NCBI RefSeq assembly: GCF_937616625.2
Contig: NC_065577.1
Coordinates: forward strand, 27,355,501 to 27,419,500
From: Mercurialis annua
Lineage: Eukaryota > Streptophyta > Magnoliopsida > Malpighiales > Euphorbiaceae
Direction of reading: 5' to 3'
DNA: 64,000 nucleotides
How positions within the stretch are numbered: the stretch's first letter is position 1; the number at the start of each line of letters is the position of its first letter. The translations under genes and the position numbers were made by a program. Under the pieces are notes generated by a model that ran no database searches, was not told the DNA's origin, and worked only from the letters and a program-made list of their open reading frames with translations. Positions 22,994-34,399 of the stretch are shown here, piece after piece.

Positions 22994-24817
22994 ATGTCGT
23001 ATGTGGAGGATTCCCAGAATGTGGATGAGGATGTGTATGTTGATCTTTCTCGGTTGAGCTTTTTGCCAGTATGAATGTTCTTCTGTTTGGAGGTTCTCAT
23101 GATTTCTCGTCTTTTAAAATTCTTAAGTCTTAGCCTAGGCATGTAATCAAGAAGGTTTCTACCTCGTTAGGAGGTTTAGGAAAGTCTGGTTCCGGATTCG
23201 GCATCCTACCGCGTTTGCTAATCTTCCTCATTGTTGGTTGTGTGTCTCTCCTGATACTCTTTTGAGGCGGGATGCCAATGGTAATAAGAGTCATAAGCTT
23301 CTCCAGGACTTTCGGAAGATGACTGGTCCTATTAGCGCATATACCCTTATTCCTAAACTGCCCCTTGCTAAATTCGACCAGAAACGAGAAGGTTTCTCTA
23401 GGTTTTGAAATTTTGTTATTTATGTTTTGTGTTCTCATTTTGAATTTTTGCTTATGTGTTTGCTCGGTTTATGTTTGTTGTAGTGTTTACGATGGCTGTT
23501 CGGAGGAAGAATAGTGATGGGACGTTAAGACTGTTTCGGCCACCGAGGTTGGTGTTGGTGGTTGTAAGGATGTCGAGAAGCAGCATATGGCTATTACTGT
23601 GGCTAAGCCGCTAGCATCGGTTCTGCCTTTGTCCAAGACCGTGAAGTGTAAGACCCATGATAAAGTCAAGGTTCATCGGACTAAGGAAGGTGAAACTCAT
23701 GGGCCGGTTGAGAAAGATAATTCCATTCAGGCTGGCGACCGCGACAATCCCTCTGTTGTGGTTGGCTTGGGTGCCACTTCTACTGCAGCTACCGAGCAAG
23801 CTGCTAGTTCTTCTCTGGTGAAGAAGAAACATAAAATAAATGATTAGGCGCTGAGGTGGCCGAGTTGAAGTTGACTCCTCGTCTTATTGCTCGCTATATG
23901 AGGGGGTAAGTCGGAAGAAGATACCGTAGACTCCCTTACTACTGCGGTTCATTTGGCGAAGCTCGTTTCTTTGCCTCGTGACCGGGATGCGTTGGCCGCT
24001 ACTCATCCGAAAGATTTTCTTGACACATGTATCTCTTTTCTTTTTAGGTGTGTGATTCTTGTATATGTTTTACTTATTTATTTTTATTATCGTTATTTGA
24101 ACAAGTTTTTGCTCGGTTGTTTTAGTTGTTGAATTAATTGCTAAGTGCCCGATTGCATCAAGAAAAATTAACCGAGCAGGCTTCTGATGATCGGGAAAAA
24201 TTGACCACAACCTTAGCTGACTTTGAAAAGGAGCAGCTGCAGAGAGCGAATGTGGAGTCTTTTCTGGCTAGTAACACCGAAAAATTTAAAGCTCGGATTG
24301 AAAAGCTGACACAGAGAAGGATGAGATTCGGGACCGGTTGGCTAGCGAATTCGCCAAGGAGAAAAGAGACATGGAGAAGACTATAGCTGGTCATCACAAA
24401 ATATATATGAAACTTCATGATATTCTTGATGATACTACCAAGATTATCGAGACCCAGCGATATGACATGATAGCTGAGTTCGCCAAACTGACCGATGCCA
24501 AGGAAGATAAGCTCAAGCGGCGTGTTAGGCCGCTTCTTCGTCCTGAAGCCGACCCTAACTGCCTGTACTTAGACATAGAAGGTATGTACCAAAAGATCAT
24601 GGCCGATCGAAAGACCGAGGAGGAGCGGAGTGCTGAGGATTTTGAGGCCGAGCTGTGGAAAGAGCTCGAGGATGATTTTGTCCCGCCTAAGGATGCTTCT
24701 GTGACTGAAACAGGCAATGGTGTGACTAGGTCTCTTACTCTTCCTCTTAATGTTCGTCAATATGAGGAAGCTGGTTTAAGTGAGGGAGGGGGTACTCCTT
24801 CCGGGCCTGGTATGTGA
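22994..24817 (+). pseudogene. Antisense ORF of Tat element, copy A (gypsy-type transposon protein family), deleted
   Basis: Lies on the strand opposite to pol, between pol and the 3' LTR. It starts MSYVEDSQNVDEDVYVD as in copy B, then loses 511 bp (equivalent to 31902-32412), which removes most of the conserved N-terminal domain. Downstream pieces follow in shifting frames: a lysine-rich segment (23587-23844, ending KKKHKIND), then a coiled-coil region (about 24130-24480) rich in E, K, L and A, and a C-terminal acidic segment containing EAELWKELEDDFVPP. A G-rich, proline-containing tail ends at the stop at 24815-24817. Frameshifts near 23520 and 24310 and the stop after KIND are shared with copy B, so they predate the duplication. 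Not functional as read. Confidence 0.7.
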
Positions 24818-25035
24818 GTGCCCAAGGAGGTTACTAATGATGTAATAGACTAGGTCTTTTTGAACATTTTTCCTTTTACAATTATGTTAATTTAATCGAA
24901 GTAATATATCGGTTCGTTTTGGATGTGTATTCATTGATTTTGTCAATATTCTTTCTGTTGATTCTCTAAGTTTTGTCCCGGTTTTAAACAATAGTTTTGA
25001 TCTGTTTGGTGGTTCAAGTCGATTAGTCGCTCTAT
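24818..25035. other. Untranslated spacer after the antisense ORF (copy A)
   Basis: About 220 bases of AT-rich sequence between the antisense ORF stop and the tandem repeats. Nothing else recognised. Copy B has the equivalent at 34186-34400. Confidence 0.5.
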
Positions 25036-25561
25036 TTTTGTTTTACACTATGGCTTGCGTCGGTATGAAGCTATATATATCTTTGATCAGTTTAAAGCCA
25101 TGGCTTTGATCGGTGTAAAGTGATAGCTTTGTTTGGTTTAAAGCGATGGCTTTGATTCGTTTTAAGCTATGGATTAGATCAGTTTAAAGGAATTGCTTTA
25201 ATTCATTTTAAACTATTTCTTAGATCGGCTTAAAGCAATTTCTTTGATTCGTTTGAAGCTATTACTTAGATCAGTTTAAAGCGATTTCTTTGATTCGTTT
25301 TAAGCTTTTTCTTAGATTAGTTTAAAGCAACTTCTTTCATTTGTTTTAAGCTACGGCTTAGATCGGTTTAAAGCAATTGTTTTGATTTGTTTTAAGTTAT
25401 GGCTTAGATCGGTTTAAAGGGATTGTTTTGATTTGTTTTAAGCTATGGCTTAGATCGGTTTAATGCGATTGCTTTGATTTGTTTTAAGCTATTGCTTAGA
25501 TCGGTTTAAAGCAGTTGCTTTGATTTGTTATAAACTATGGCTTAGATCGGTTTAAAGCGAT
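25036..25561. repeat. Tandem repeat array in the 3' untranslated region, copy A
   Basis: About eleven diverged head-to-tail copies of a 45-47 bp unit built from CTTAGATCGGTTTAAAGCGA and TTGCTTTGATTTGTTTTAAG. It lies between the end of pol (25712, minus) and the antisense ORF. Tat/Ogre-type elements are known to carry variable tandem repeats in this place, some of which seed satellite DNA. Copy B has the same array at about 34400-34926. Confidence 0.8.
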
Positions 25562-25711
25562 ATGCAGTGTCTTTATGCTATGATAAGTTTTTTTTTTCTT
25601 CTTTTTATTTTTGTTTTATTGATAGGGGAAGAACTTGCATTCTTGTCTACAACTGGCTTTGTTTTGAATGCAAGTGAAAAACCCACTGATAGACTCGATC
25701 ACCTGAATTTT

Positions 25712-28700
25712 TCACTGATAGAATCTTTTGAGAACCCTCGCTATCCAATTCCTTGGTAGGTCTCGACCTGATAGGGAAGTTAAGTAATAAGCTCCTCCCT
25801 TTCCAACCTTTTTTACTTGATAGGGTCCTTCCCAGTTTGCTCCAAGTTTAGATACTCCAGCATTGCCTCTTGATATGTTTGCTCTTCCTAAGACTAAATC
25901 GCCAAATTCGAAGGTTAGGGGTTTGACCCTTTTGTTGTGATATGTGGCCATTCTTTGCTTGTATTCCTCGATGTGCATCTGGGCCTGCTCTCTTTTGTTC
26001 GTCAAAGTATTGCACTCGGACAGCTGGCTTGCCTATCTCTTCCTGTGCCGGCTTTAGGAGTGGTTATGTATGACCATAGAACACTGTACAGCTCGTCTGC
26101 CCATTGGCCTTTTGCTTCATCTAGTCGTTTCTTTAGCCCATTCTCAATGGTTTTGTTAGTGACCTCGGTCATCCCATTGGTTTGTGGATGAGTCACCCAA
26201 GTAAACCTTAGATCAATCCCTTTTTCCATGCAGTATTCTCTAAAAACCTTGTTGTTAAAATGCTTGCCATTGTCGATAATAGTGATTCTTTGTATGCCAA
26301 AGCGAAAGCTTATCTCTCTTCATATGAAATTTCGTACCCGGGTTTCTGTTATTATTGAAACTGCTTCTGCTTCAACCCACTTAGAAAAAAAGTCGACCGC
26401 GACTATTAAAAATCTTCTTTACCCGTTGGCTGTTGGAAATGGGCTGACTATGTCAATTGCCTGAGTGCTGAATGGCCATGGGCTGATTATAGGGCTCTGC
26501 TCTGTAGTTGGTTGGTGGTGTACATTTTGATAATCCTGGCATTTTTCATACTTTTGTACCAGTTCAGCAGCATCTTGTGTCATAGTCGGCCAATAGTATC
26601 CTTGCAACACTGCTTTTCGACATAGGGCTAGGTGAAAGGTGTTGCTACCACACATGCCTTCATGCATCTCGGTGAAGACGTATTTTCCTTCTTCCACTGT
26701 AAGGCATCTAGACCAGGGGTGTGAAAATGATTTTCGATGCAATATCCCATATCAGTATGAGAAGTGCGGTGCTCGGCACTTGACCTTCCTCGCCGTGTTT
26801 TTATCCTCTGGTAGACTTCCATTTTCCATATATGTTATTATGTGCTCCATCCATTGATCTAGTGGGTTAGTTAGGAATGTCACCTCTGGATTCTGAATGC
26901 TGCTGAAGTTTTGAACCGATGAAGGTATGTCTGGTATTGTTTATTTTGCTGCTCTGGCTTAGGCTAGTATGTCTACTTCTTTGTTCTCTTCTCTAGGGAT
27001 ATGTTCTAGTTCCCATTTCCCACCATTTTCGGTTATTTTAGCTAGCAGCTCCTTGACTCGGTCTACATATTTCCTCATGTCGGGATCCTTCACCTTGAGT
27101 AGCCCGAGTAGTTGGGCACCAGTTTTGAGTTACTTTGGACCCTGAGGCGTTTTGCCTTGACTACCGTTGCCATTTTCAGTCATGCTATTAGAACTTCATA
27201 TTATGCCGAATTGTTAATAGCTGGGAAATATAAATTTACCGAGTGTTGCATTTTTATGGAATATGGTCCTTTCAGTACCATTTCTACCTCTGATCCTACC
27301 ATGTTCCAGGCTCCATCAACCTGTATGACCCATCTACTCATGTTTTTATCTACCTCCACGGGTTGGTCATGTATTGTTGTTTCGACGAAAAAGTGTGCTA
27401 GGATTTGTGCTTTCATAGATGACATAGGCTCGTATTTTATGTCATATTCTCCCAACATGAGGGACCAATTAATCAACCTTCCTGATGTTTCTAGTTTTCC
27501 CAGGGCTTTCTTGAGTGGATGGTTTTGTTTGGACTATCACCGTGTGAGCCTGAAAATATCTTTTCAGGTTATCCAAAGTCAGAATAAGTGCAAATGCAAA
27601 TTTTTCAATCTTGCTATATCTGAGCTCGGGGGCCCCTCAACACCTTGTTTGTATAGTATACCGGTTTTTGCTCTCCTTATTCTTCTTTGACAAGCACCTA
27701 TGCTACCGTTTCATTGTTGACACTCAGGTATAAGTATAGGATTTGCCACGGTTCGCGTCGCCCGAGCAGAAATGGTAAGCTTAAGAATTTCTTGAGCTCG
27801 TCAAAAGACTTTTGGCATTCTTCATTCCGCTCGAAGTTCTTCAAGTTTCTTAAAGTTTTGAAGAATGGGAGACGTCTCTTTGTCGAATTTGATGCAAATC
27901 GTCCGAGAGCGGTGATTATTCCATTCAATTTTTGAACTTCTTTCGCGGTTCTAGGTGCCTTCATGACTATGATTGCCTTATTTTTATGGATTCACTTCGA
28001 TGCCTTTCTGAGCGATGAGGTAACCTAGAAACTTTACTGCTAGCACCCAAAAAGCACACTTATCCGGGTTCAACTTGACCTTGTACTTTTTGAGCTTTTC
28101 AAACACCTCTTCCAGGTCTTTCGCATGGTCTTCTACCTTTTTTGATTTGACGATGATATCGTCAATATACACTTCCATGTTTCGACCGATCTGGTCTTTA
28201 AACACGAAATTCATCAATCACTGGTACATAGCCCCGACATTTTTCAGGCCAAAAGGCATTTGTTTGTAGCAATATGTTCCTCTATTAATTATGAAACTTG
28301 TTTTTCCTAATCATCTTTGTGCATGGGTATCTGGTGGTACCCTTGCACTGCGTCTATGAACGAGTAGACTTCGTAGCCACTGGTTGAGTCGACTAGCTAA
28401 TCGATGTGTTGTCGGGGGTAGATTTCTTTAGGACATGCTCAGTTAAGATCTGTGAAATCAATACACAATCTTCATTTCCCATTTGGCTTTCTTATGAGCA
28501 GCACATTTGATAGCCATTCCGGGTAATACGCTATTCTTATGAATCCATCAGCCATAAGTTTGTCTACCTCGGCTTTGATAGCAATTTTCCTATCAACTGC
28601 AAAAGCTCTTTTCTTCTGTTTCACCGGTTTGCAAGTCGGGTCTACGTTTTAGTTTATGTGAAATGATTTCCGGATCTACTCCCTCTATCTCTCTTGGGCT

Positions 28701-29169
28701 ATTAACGAATTCCACCTCGTTTTTGACTAGCATACTGGTTATCTCGTTTTGTATAGCTCTTGGTAATTCTACCCCTAACATATCCGATCTCGGAGTTACT
28801 CCTGCGAGGTCCACCTTTTTTAAATTTCCATGAGGCTCTAGTTTTCCTTCATCCGAGTCTCGTATTTCCATTATTTCTATGGCTAGTGTTTCCGTCACAC
28901 CTTTCATAGACACTAAATCGCACATCTTGGCTATATCTTGCCTCCCTTTAACTGTCACCACGCCCTTCTCAATGGGGATTTTCCTTGCTAAGTATTTGAT
29001 ACAAGTAACCGCTCATGTGTTGTATAGCATCGGCCTACCGAGGATGACGTTGTAGGCAAGTGGCATGTCGACTACCATGAATAGTAATTTGAATTTTGTA
29101 GTAATGTCGACTAGACCGCAATCCGGTGTACCTTTCTCTTTTCCTAACTCGACTGTTAGTTCGGTTACA
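25712..29169 (-). pseudogene. pol of Tat-lineage Ty3/gypsy element, copy A (decayed)
   Basis: Reading minus from right to left: a protease/linker region (28961-28593, with LPRAIQNEITSML and EIEGVDPEIISHKLK); reverse transcriptase with the catalytic box as YIDDIIVKSKKVEDH (about 28170-28130) and KLNPDKCAFWV; the RT thumb (27964-27698, APRTAKEVQKLNG); an RNase H domain with WVIQVDGAW (27476-27201); integrase zinc-finger region with GYYWPTMTQDA (about 26742-26500); integrase core THPQTNG (26229-26002); and an integrase C-terminus ending LPRNWIARVLKRFYQ at 25712. Frame breaks, stops and two deletions of about 50 bp each in the integrase (near 26000 and 26045, relative to copy B) make it inactive. 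No chromodomain, as expected for Tat. The 5' part (protease active site, gag) is missing because the copy ends at the duplication junction. Confidence 0.85.
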
Positions 29170-30834
29170 TCATTGCGTCTAACCCCGATACGTTCTTATA
29201 TACGTGTTGATATGTGATTTATACATCTTTTATGTTGATTAGGCTTATTAATTTAAACCTAAGTTCATAATGTTATTTGACTTATTAATCAAACAACTTT
29301 CCTTATGTTTTGTCGAATAATCGACCTTGTAATCGCTTACGGTTGCTAGCTGTACAATATTACGACCTCTAAATGAAAACAACATTCTTAAAGCTCAGAA
29401 TTTCATCTTCGACTTTCCTATAGGTCTCATCCTAAGTTTAGCACCCAAAGGTATCAGAAATTCGCCGAGAAGTTAATTCCTTGCGCTGTCCTAAAATGTA
29501 GAACTATTATGTATGACATAATGTTCTGATTTATTTGGGTAACTTAGAGGACAAATATTTAGAAACTCAAACCTAGAAAGTTTTAGTCAACACCCGTAAG
29601 TTTCTGTAACAACAAGCGGAACTTAATTCAGATATCAATAGCTCGATATATTGCCCTCGCAATATAGCTATTCTGCAGCGTAATATTTCCAGTAATATCG
29701 CAAATTTTCATTTAATCGTATGCAACCAAACTTAGCCTAATTTTCACTTATATTCAGCTCTAGTAACCTAAGAACATGCTTATAATCATAAACTACATCT
29801 CATATTATCCTTTTACATCATGGCCGAAGCCCCTTTTCAAAGTTCATGTCCAAGTTTTCATCCATGCAACACTAACTTTATAGCTAGCTATCACCAAATA
29901 TTAATCATCTTAAACTCATGAACCATGCCAAACCAAGCAAGCCAAGTTACCATAGAATTCATCAAACCTTAGACTAAAGATTTCATAAATTAATTTAGCT
30001 TAGACGATGTCTCTTTTTGTAGGTTTCAATCATGAATTCATACCCCCAAAACCTTCAATCTAAGCATAAGAACACACTATATGAATAAATCATGAAAATT
30101 CTTAATATATGATTATAAACACTGACTATTTTATCAATGATTCATTGAAAATTAACCATGGAAAATATCAATTACTCATCTTACCTTTCTTAGTTCAAGT
30201 GTAATGATGATTTTCTTTCATAAAGATGAGCTTTAGGTGAAAAAATCCATGGAGGTGGGTGGTTCGGCCTAGAAGGGAGAAAGAAGAAAGCTTTTTCTCT
30301 TTTTTTTCTTTTATTTGTTATGCTTAGTTGTCTTAATCATATAAAATAGATAAAAGACCAATTAACCCCCTTACTAATGTCTCATCACTTCTTTTTGTGC
30401 TTACTTCTTAACATGACTTCGGAAAATCCTTTTTCCGACTAGTCCTTATTTATTATTCATAATAATAATTTCCATTTTGAATTATTATTATTTCTCAATA
30501 CATTCTAAAAATTCTCATGTTGGTGTCCATTTCCGACCTTCTTGGTCCAATTTACGAAACATTTAGGACTCGTGGCATTATTTTTTATTTTCGATTTTTT
30601 GAATTATTACAATTCCGATCGCCTATTTGATTTCATACCAAATAGCTCATTATTGTACATTCGCTAGACCTCATTTACTATTCATTTTTATACTTCGAAG
30701 TCCACTTTATGAATGGTTTTATGCTTAACTAAAACCACCTAGCATCGTGATAACTTGTAAATCGCTTGAGGAGTCTAAGGTCCGAAATGTCTTTAGGAGA
30801 GTACCTCAAAACCACAACACGACCGTTAAAAGGG
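29170..30834 (-). repeat. 5' LTR of element Y, second portion (noncoding)
   Basis: The first 360 bases match 22092-22362, with about 85-95 bases (near 29392-29490) missing from the unit 1 copy. The rest is AT-rich U3-like sequence with no coding frame, ending ACGACCGTTAAAAGGG next to the Tat LTR at 30835. On minus the far end reads TGACACCC if the Tat LTR's own first bases are included, so the Y LTR terminus and the Tat insertion point nearly coincide. I cannot separate them further. Confidence 0.5.
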
Positions 30835-31352
30835 TGTCAGAAGGGGATTCCGGCAAACCTATCCGATGATCAAGTCAATAACTGTGTTGTGAGAGAAAGA
30901 AGAGAGAAATGAAAGGAGTTAAGAATTGACGGAAAAAGAGTATTAACCTTTTTTACCTACTTTTCCTAAGTCTTTTATTCTATGCCTTTTGTTGCCTCTT
31001 TATATGGGCTGACAGATCTGATGTAATTCTCTTGGTATGTGCAGAGAATGTTGGGGATGTTAGAGTACCTTCTGTCAGACTCTGTTCTTATAATCAGGGC
31101 AGATTCTGCTCGGTTGGCCGAGATGGTCTTTGTGCTTTGATGGGTCTTGCTCGGTTGGCTGAGCGAGTCTTTTATTTTTGGAGTTTGCTCGGTCTGTCGA
31201 GATGATTTCTTATTCTTGGGTAAGTCCTGCTCGGTTGGACAATTAGGTCCTTGGTGTTTGCATGGCTTACCGTCTTGGGTAATATCAGTTTTGGAGGTGA
31301 GGATACTCGATTCGGTTCCTAGTGATATTGTATAATCAATATTGTTTTCACA
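30835..31352 (-). repeat. 3' LTR of Tat-lineage copy B
   Basis: About 518 bp. On minus it begins TGTGAAAACAATATTG right after a G-rich purine tract and ends CGGAATCCCCTTCTGACA. The part 31203-31352 matches the remnant in copy A. No matching 5' LTR is found to the right of gag near 44380, so the element is truncated at its 5' side and cannot be tested for a target duplication. Confidence 0.7.
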
Positions 31353-31370
31353 AGTGCCCCCCAGTTTTTT
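31353..31370 (-). promoter_or_regulatory. Polypurine tract of copy B
   Basis: On minus: CCAAAAAACTGGGGGGC followed by ACT and the LTR start TGTGAAAAC. Typical position and composition for plus-strand priming. Confidence 0.7.
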
Positions 31371-31505
31371 GGATATTTATGTTTGTGCTCGGTTTCTTGT
31401 TTTTGTTCGGTTTTTGCTTAATCGGTTCTTCTTTGATCGGTGTTTCTTGATCGGTTTTACTATTTATGACCTTTGAATTGCTTGCTTGTTTTATACATTT
31501 TGTGA

Positions 31506-31604
31506 CACGTGTCCTTCATTTACTATCGTCTGTTGACATTTGTTTTCCTCTAGCACATTTATTGAGGCGTAGTTTTAGTTATCCCGTTTTGGTTTCTATA
31601 TAAA
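31506..31604 (+). promoter_or_regulatory. Promoter of the antisense gene, copy B (G-box and TATA box)
   Basis: CACGTG at 31506-31511 inside GACACGTGTC, and TATATAAA at 31597-31604, in the same spacing as copy A. They lie outside the LTR, between the purine tract and the ATG at 31851, and face the antisense ORF. A CT-rich stretch follows, as is usual downstream of plant start sites. Promoter function is inferred. Confidence 0.55.
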
Positions 31605-31702
31605 TCCTCCTTTTTTTTCATTTGACCAATTTTTTCTTTCTTTGCTCTCTTCTTTTATTTGCTTTCTCATGAGATTTGATTTTCTAATTTGAAGATTCAT
31701 CA

Positions 31703-31842
31703 GTAAGTTCTTTTTCTTGTGTTGTAATTTTTTTTCTTGTCTTTTTTTCTTTTTTCTGTTTGTTATTCGTGTTCTTGGGTTTTTTGCGTTTAGGTTTGTG
31801 TAGTTAGGTTGGGTGATTTATATTTTAGTTTTTTTCTTCTAG
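31703..31842 (+). other. Likely leader intron of the antisense gene, copy B
   Basis: 140 bases starting GTAAGT (a strong plant donor, context ATCA-GTAAGT) and ending TTTTTCTTCTAG (a strong acceptor), very T-rich. It ends nine bases before the ATG. On the retrotransposon's own (minus-strand) RNA these sites are reversed and would not be spliced. Confidence 0.5.
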
Positions 31843-31850
31843 GTGGAATA

Positions 31851-34185
31851 ATGTCGTATGTGGAGGATTCCCAGAATGTGGATGAGGATGTGTATGTTGA
31901 TGGTGAGGAGACATCGGATATTAATCATTCTGAGGAGAATGCTGGGGCCGATCACACTGATTCGACAGAGCAAAATAAAGAGTAAGATCTTGTTGATCTT
32001 CTAGGGAAAAATAAAGGGAACGAGGAGGTCGGTTGCTCGGAGGCGACCTCCTATGTTTGGCCAAGACGAATAAGGCCTAGGAGTAGCAAGACGATCGAGA
32101 ATCACAAGGTTAGGATGGAAACTACCTTCGCTGAGCTTAACCAGAACTACATAGATTGCCTTGTTTCACAGTTTAGGATACGAGAGGGGTATTCTTTAGA
32201 GTTGTCTGCCCCCGGTTTAACCATAAACCATCTGGTTGATCCAGATTATGTAGTAATAAGTGTAGAACACCTTTATTCGGGTGTTCATATCCCTTTTCAA
32301 GCTGACTTAGTGGCTTTTCTTAAGTTTTATAATATGCCTCTTAGTCAATTTCACCCGTACGGGGTTAGGCATTTTCTTTGTCTTCAGAAGTTGTGTCCGC
32401 AGCACAAAATTCCTTTCTCGGTTGAGCTTTTTGCCAGTATGAATGTTCTTCTCTTTGGTGGTTCTCATGATTTCTCGTCTTTTAAAATTCTTAAGTCTGA
32501 GCCTTGGCATGTAATCAAGAAGGTTTCTACCTCGTTAGGAGGTTTAGGAAAGTCTGGTTCCGGATTCGGCATCCTACCGCGTTTGCTGTTCTTCCTCATT
32601 GTTGGTTGTGTGTCTCTCCTGATACTCTTTTGAGGCGGGATGCCAATGGTAATAAGAGTCATAAGCTTCTCAAGAACTTTCGGAAGATGACTGGTCCTAT
32701 TAACGCATATACCCTTATTCCTAAACTGCCCTTGCTAAATTCGACCAGAAACGAGAAGGTTTCTCAAGGTTTTGAAATTTTGTTATTTATGTTTTGTGTT
32801 CTCATTTTGAATTTTTGCTTATGTGTTTGCTCGGTTTATGTTTGTTGTAGTGTTTACCATGGCTGTTCGGAGGAAGAATAGTGATGGGACGTTAAGACTG
32901 TTTCGGCCACCGAGGTTGGTGTTGGTCGTTGTAAGGATGTCGAGAAGCAGCATATGGCTATTACTGTGGCTAAGCCGCTAGCATTGGTTCTGCCTTTGTC
33001 CAAGACCGTGAAGTGTAAGAGCCATGATAAAGTCAAGGTTCATCGGACTAAGGAAGGTGAAACTCATGGGCCGGTTGAGAAAGATAATGCCCTTCTGGCT
33101 GGCGACCGCGACAATCCCTCTGTTGTGGTTGGCTTGGGTGCCACTTCTACTGCAGCTACCGAACAAGCTGTTGGTTCTTCTCCGGTGAAGAAGAAACATA
33201 AAATAAATGATTAGGCGCTGAGGTGGCCGAGTTGAAGTTGACTCCTCGTCTTATTGCTCGCTATTTGAGGGGATAAGTCGGAAGAAGATACCGTAGACTC
33301 CCTTACTACTGCGGTTCATTTGGCGAAGCTCGTTTCTTTGCCTCGTGACCGGGATGCGTTGGCCGCTACTCATCCGAAAGATTTTCTTGACACATGTATC
33401 TCTTTTTCTTTTTAGGTGTGTGATTCTTGTATATGTTTTACTTATTTATTTTTATTATCGTTATTTGAACAAGTTTTTGCTCGGTTGTTTTAGCTATTGA
33501 ATCAATTGCTAAGTGCCCGATTGCATCAAGAAAAATTAGCCGAGCAGGCTTCTGATGATCGGGAAAAATTGACCATAACCTTAGCTGACTTGGAAAAGGA
33601 GCAGCTGCAGCGAGCGAATGTGGAGTCTTTTCTGGCTAGTAATACCGAAAAATTTAAGGCTCGGATTGAAAAGCTGACACAGAGAAGGATGAGATTCGGG
33701 ACCGGTTGGCTAGCGAATTCGCCAAGGAGAAAAGAGACCTGGAGAAGACTATAGCTGGTCATCACAAAATATGTATGAAACTTCATGATATTCTTGATGA
33801 TACTACCAAGATTATTGAGACCCAGCGAGATGATATGATAGCTGAGTTCGCCAAACTGACCGATGCCAAGGAAGATAAGCTCAAGCGGCGTGTTGGGACG
33901 CTTCTTCGTCCTGAAGCCGACCTTAACTGCCTGTACTTAGACATAGAAGGTATGTACCAAAAGATCATGGCCGATCGAAAGACCGAGGAGGAGCGGAGTG
34001 CTGAGGATTTTGAGGCCGAGCTGTGGAAAGAGCTCGAGGACGATTTTGTCCCGCCTAAGGATGCTTTTGTGACTGAAACAGGCAATGGTGCGACTAGGTC
34101 TCTTACTCTTCCTCTTAATGTTCGTCAATATGAGGAAGCTGGTTTAAGTGAGGGAGGGGGTACTCCTTCCGGGCCTGGTATGTGA
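31851..34185 (+). pseudogene. Antisense ORF of Tat element, copy B (gypsy-type transposon protein family)
   Basis: Starts MSYVEDSQNVDEDVYVDGEE, an acidic N-terminus, with a stop near 31983. It then runs METTFAELNQNYIDCLVSQF into a domain resembling plant 'putative gypsy type transposon' proteins (Pfam PF04195): SGVHIPFQADLVAFLKFYNM, SQFHPYGVRHFLCLQKL and IPFSVELFASMNVLLFGG. A frame change near 32515 leads to VRRFRKVWFRIRHP. An 82-bp intron (32769-32850) joins in frame to MAVRRKNSDG; then come frame breaks near 32895 and 33670, a stop at 33212, a lysine-rich segment, a coiled coil (33497-33850) and an acidic end with EAELWKELEDDFVPP. Function of the family is unknown. Extra ORFs of this kind, some antisense, are known in Tat-lineage elements. 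Confidence 0.75.
32769..32850 (+). other. Likely intron within the antisense gene, copy B
   Basis: Donor CAAG-GTTTTG, acceptor TTTATGTTTGTTGTAG, 82 bases and T-rich. Removing it joins the frame ending RNEKVSQ to the frame of MAVRRKNSDG in phase, which supports it over the other donor at 32759. A further candidate intron (about 33396-33493, ending GGTTGTTTTAG before the coiled-coil exon) has a good acceptor but an unsettled donor. Confidence 0.5.
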
Positions 34186-34399
34186 GTGCCCAAGGAGGTT
34201 ACTAATGATGTAATAGACTAGGTCTTTTGGAACATTTTTCCTTTTACAATTATGTTAATTTAATCGAAGTAATATATCGGTTCGTTTTGGATGTGTATTC
34301 ACTGATTTTGTCAATATTCTTTCTGTTGATTCTCTAAGTTTTGTCCCGGTTTTAAACAATAGTTTTGATCTGTTTGGTGGTTCAAGTTGATTAGTCGCT
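34186..34399. other. Untranslated spacer after the antisense ORF (copy B)
   Basis: About 210 bases of AT-rich sequence matching 24818-25035. Nothing further recognised. Confidence 0.5.

Larger units (their letters stand above)
22092..29169. repeat. Tandem segmental duplication, unit 1
   Basis: Unit 1 (7.1 kb) and unit 2 (29170-38176, 9.0 kb) start with the same Y-LTR sequence (TCATTGCGTCTAACCCCGAT at both) and run through the same Tat element in the same order and strand. At 29167-29169 the Tat protease-region sequence joins the start of unit 2 over the bases ACA, which also precede 22092 and end unit 2 at 38174-38176. The pattern is that of a head-to-tail duplication with 3-bp microhomology. 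Unit 1 lacks about 1.68 kb present in unit 2 (equivalent to 29533-31208); the junction at 22357-22362 is TGATTT, present at both ends of the missing stretch. Confidence 0.75.

Noticed and set aside
27112..27690. 192-codon open frame on + across the pol region of copy A
   Set aside because: It is the antisense shadow of RNase H and integrase of the Tat pol on the minus strand, broken at the same place in copy B.
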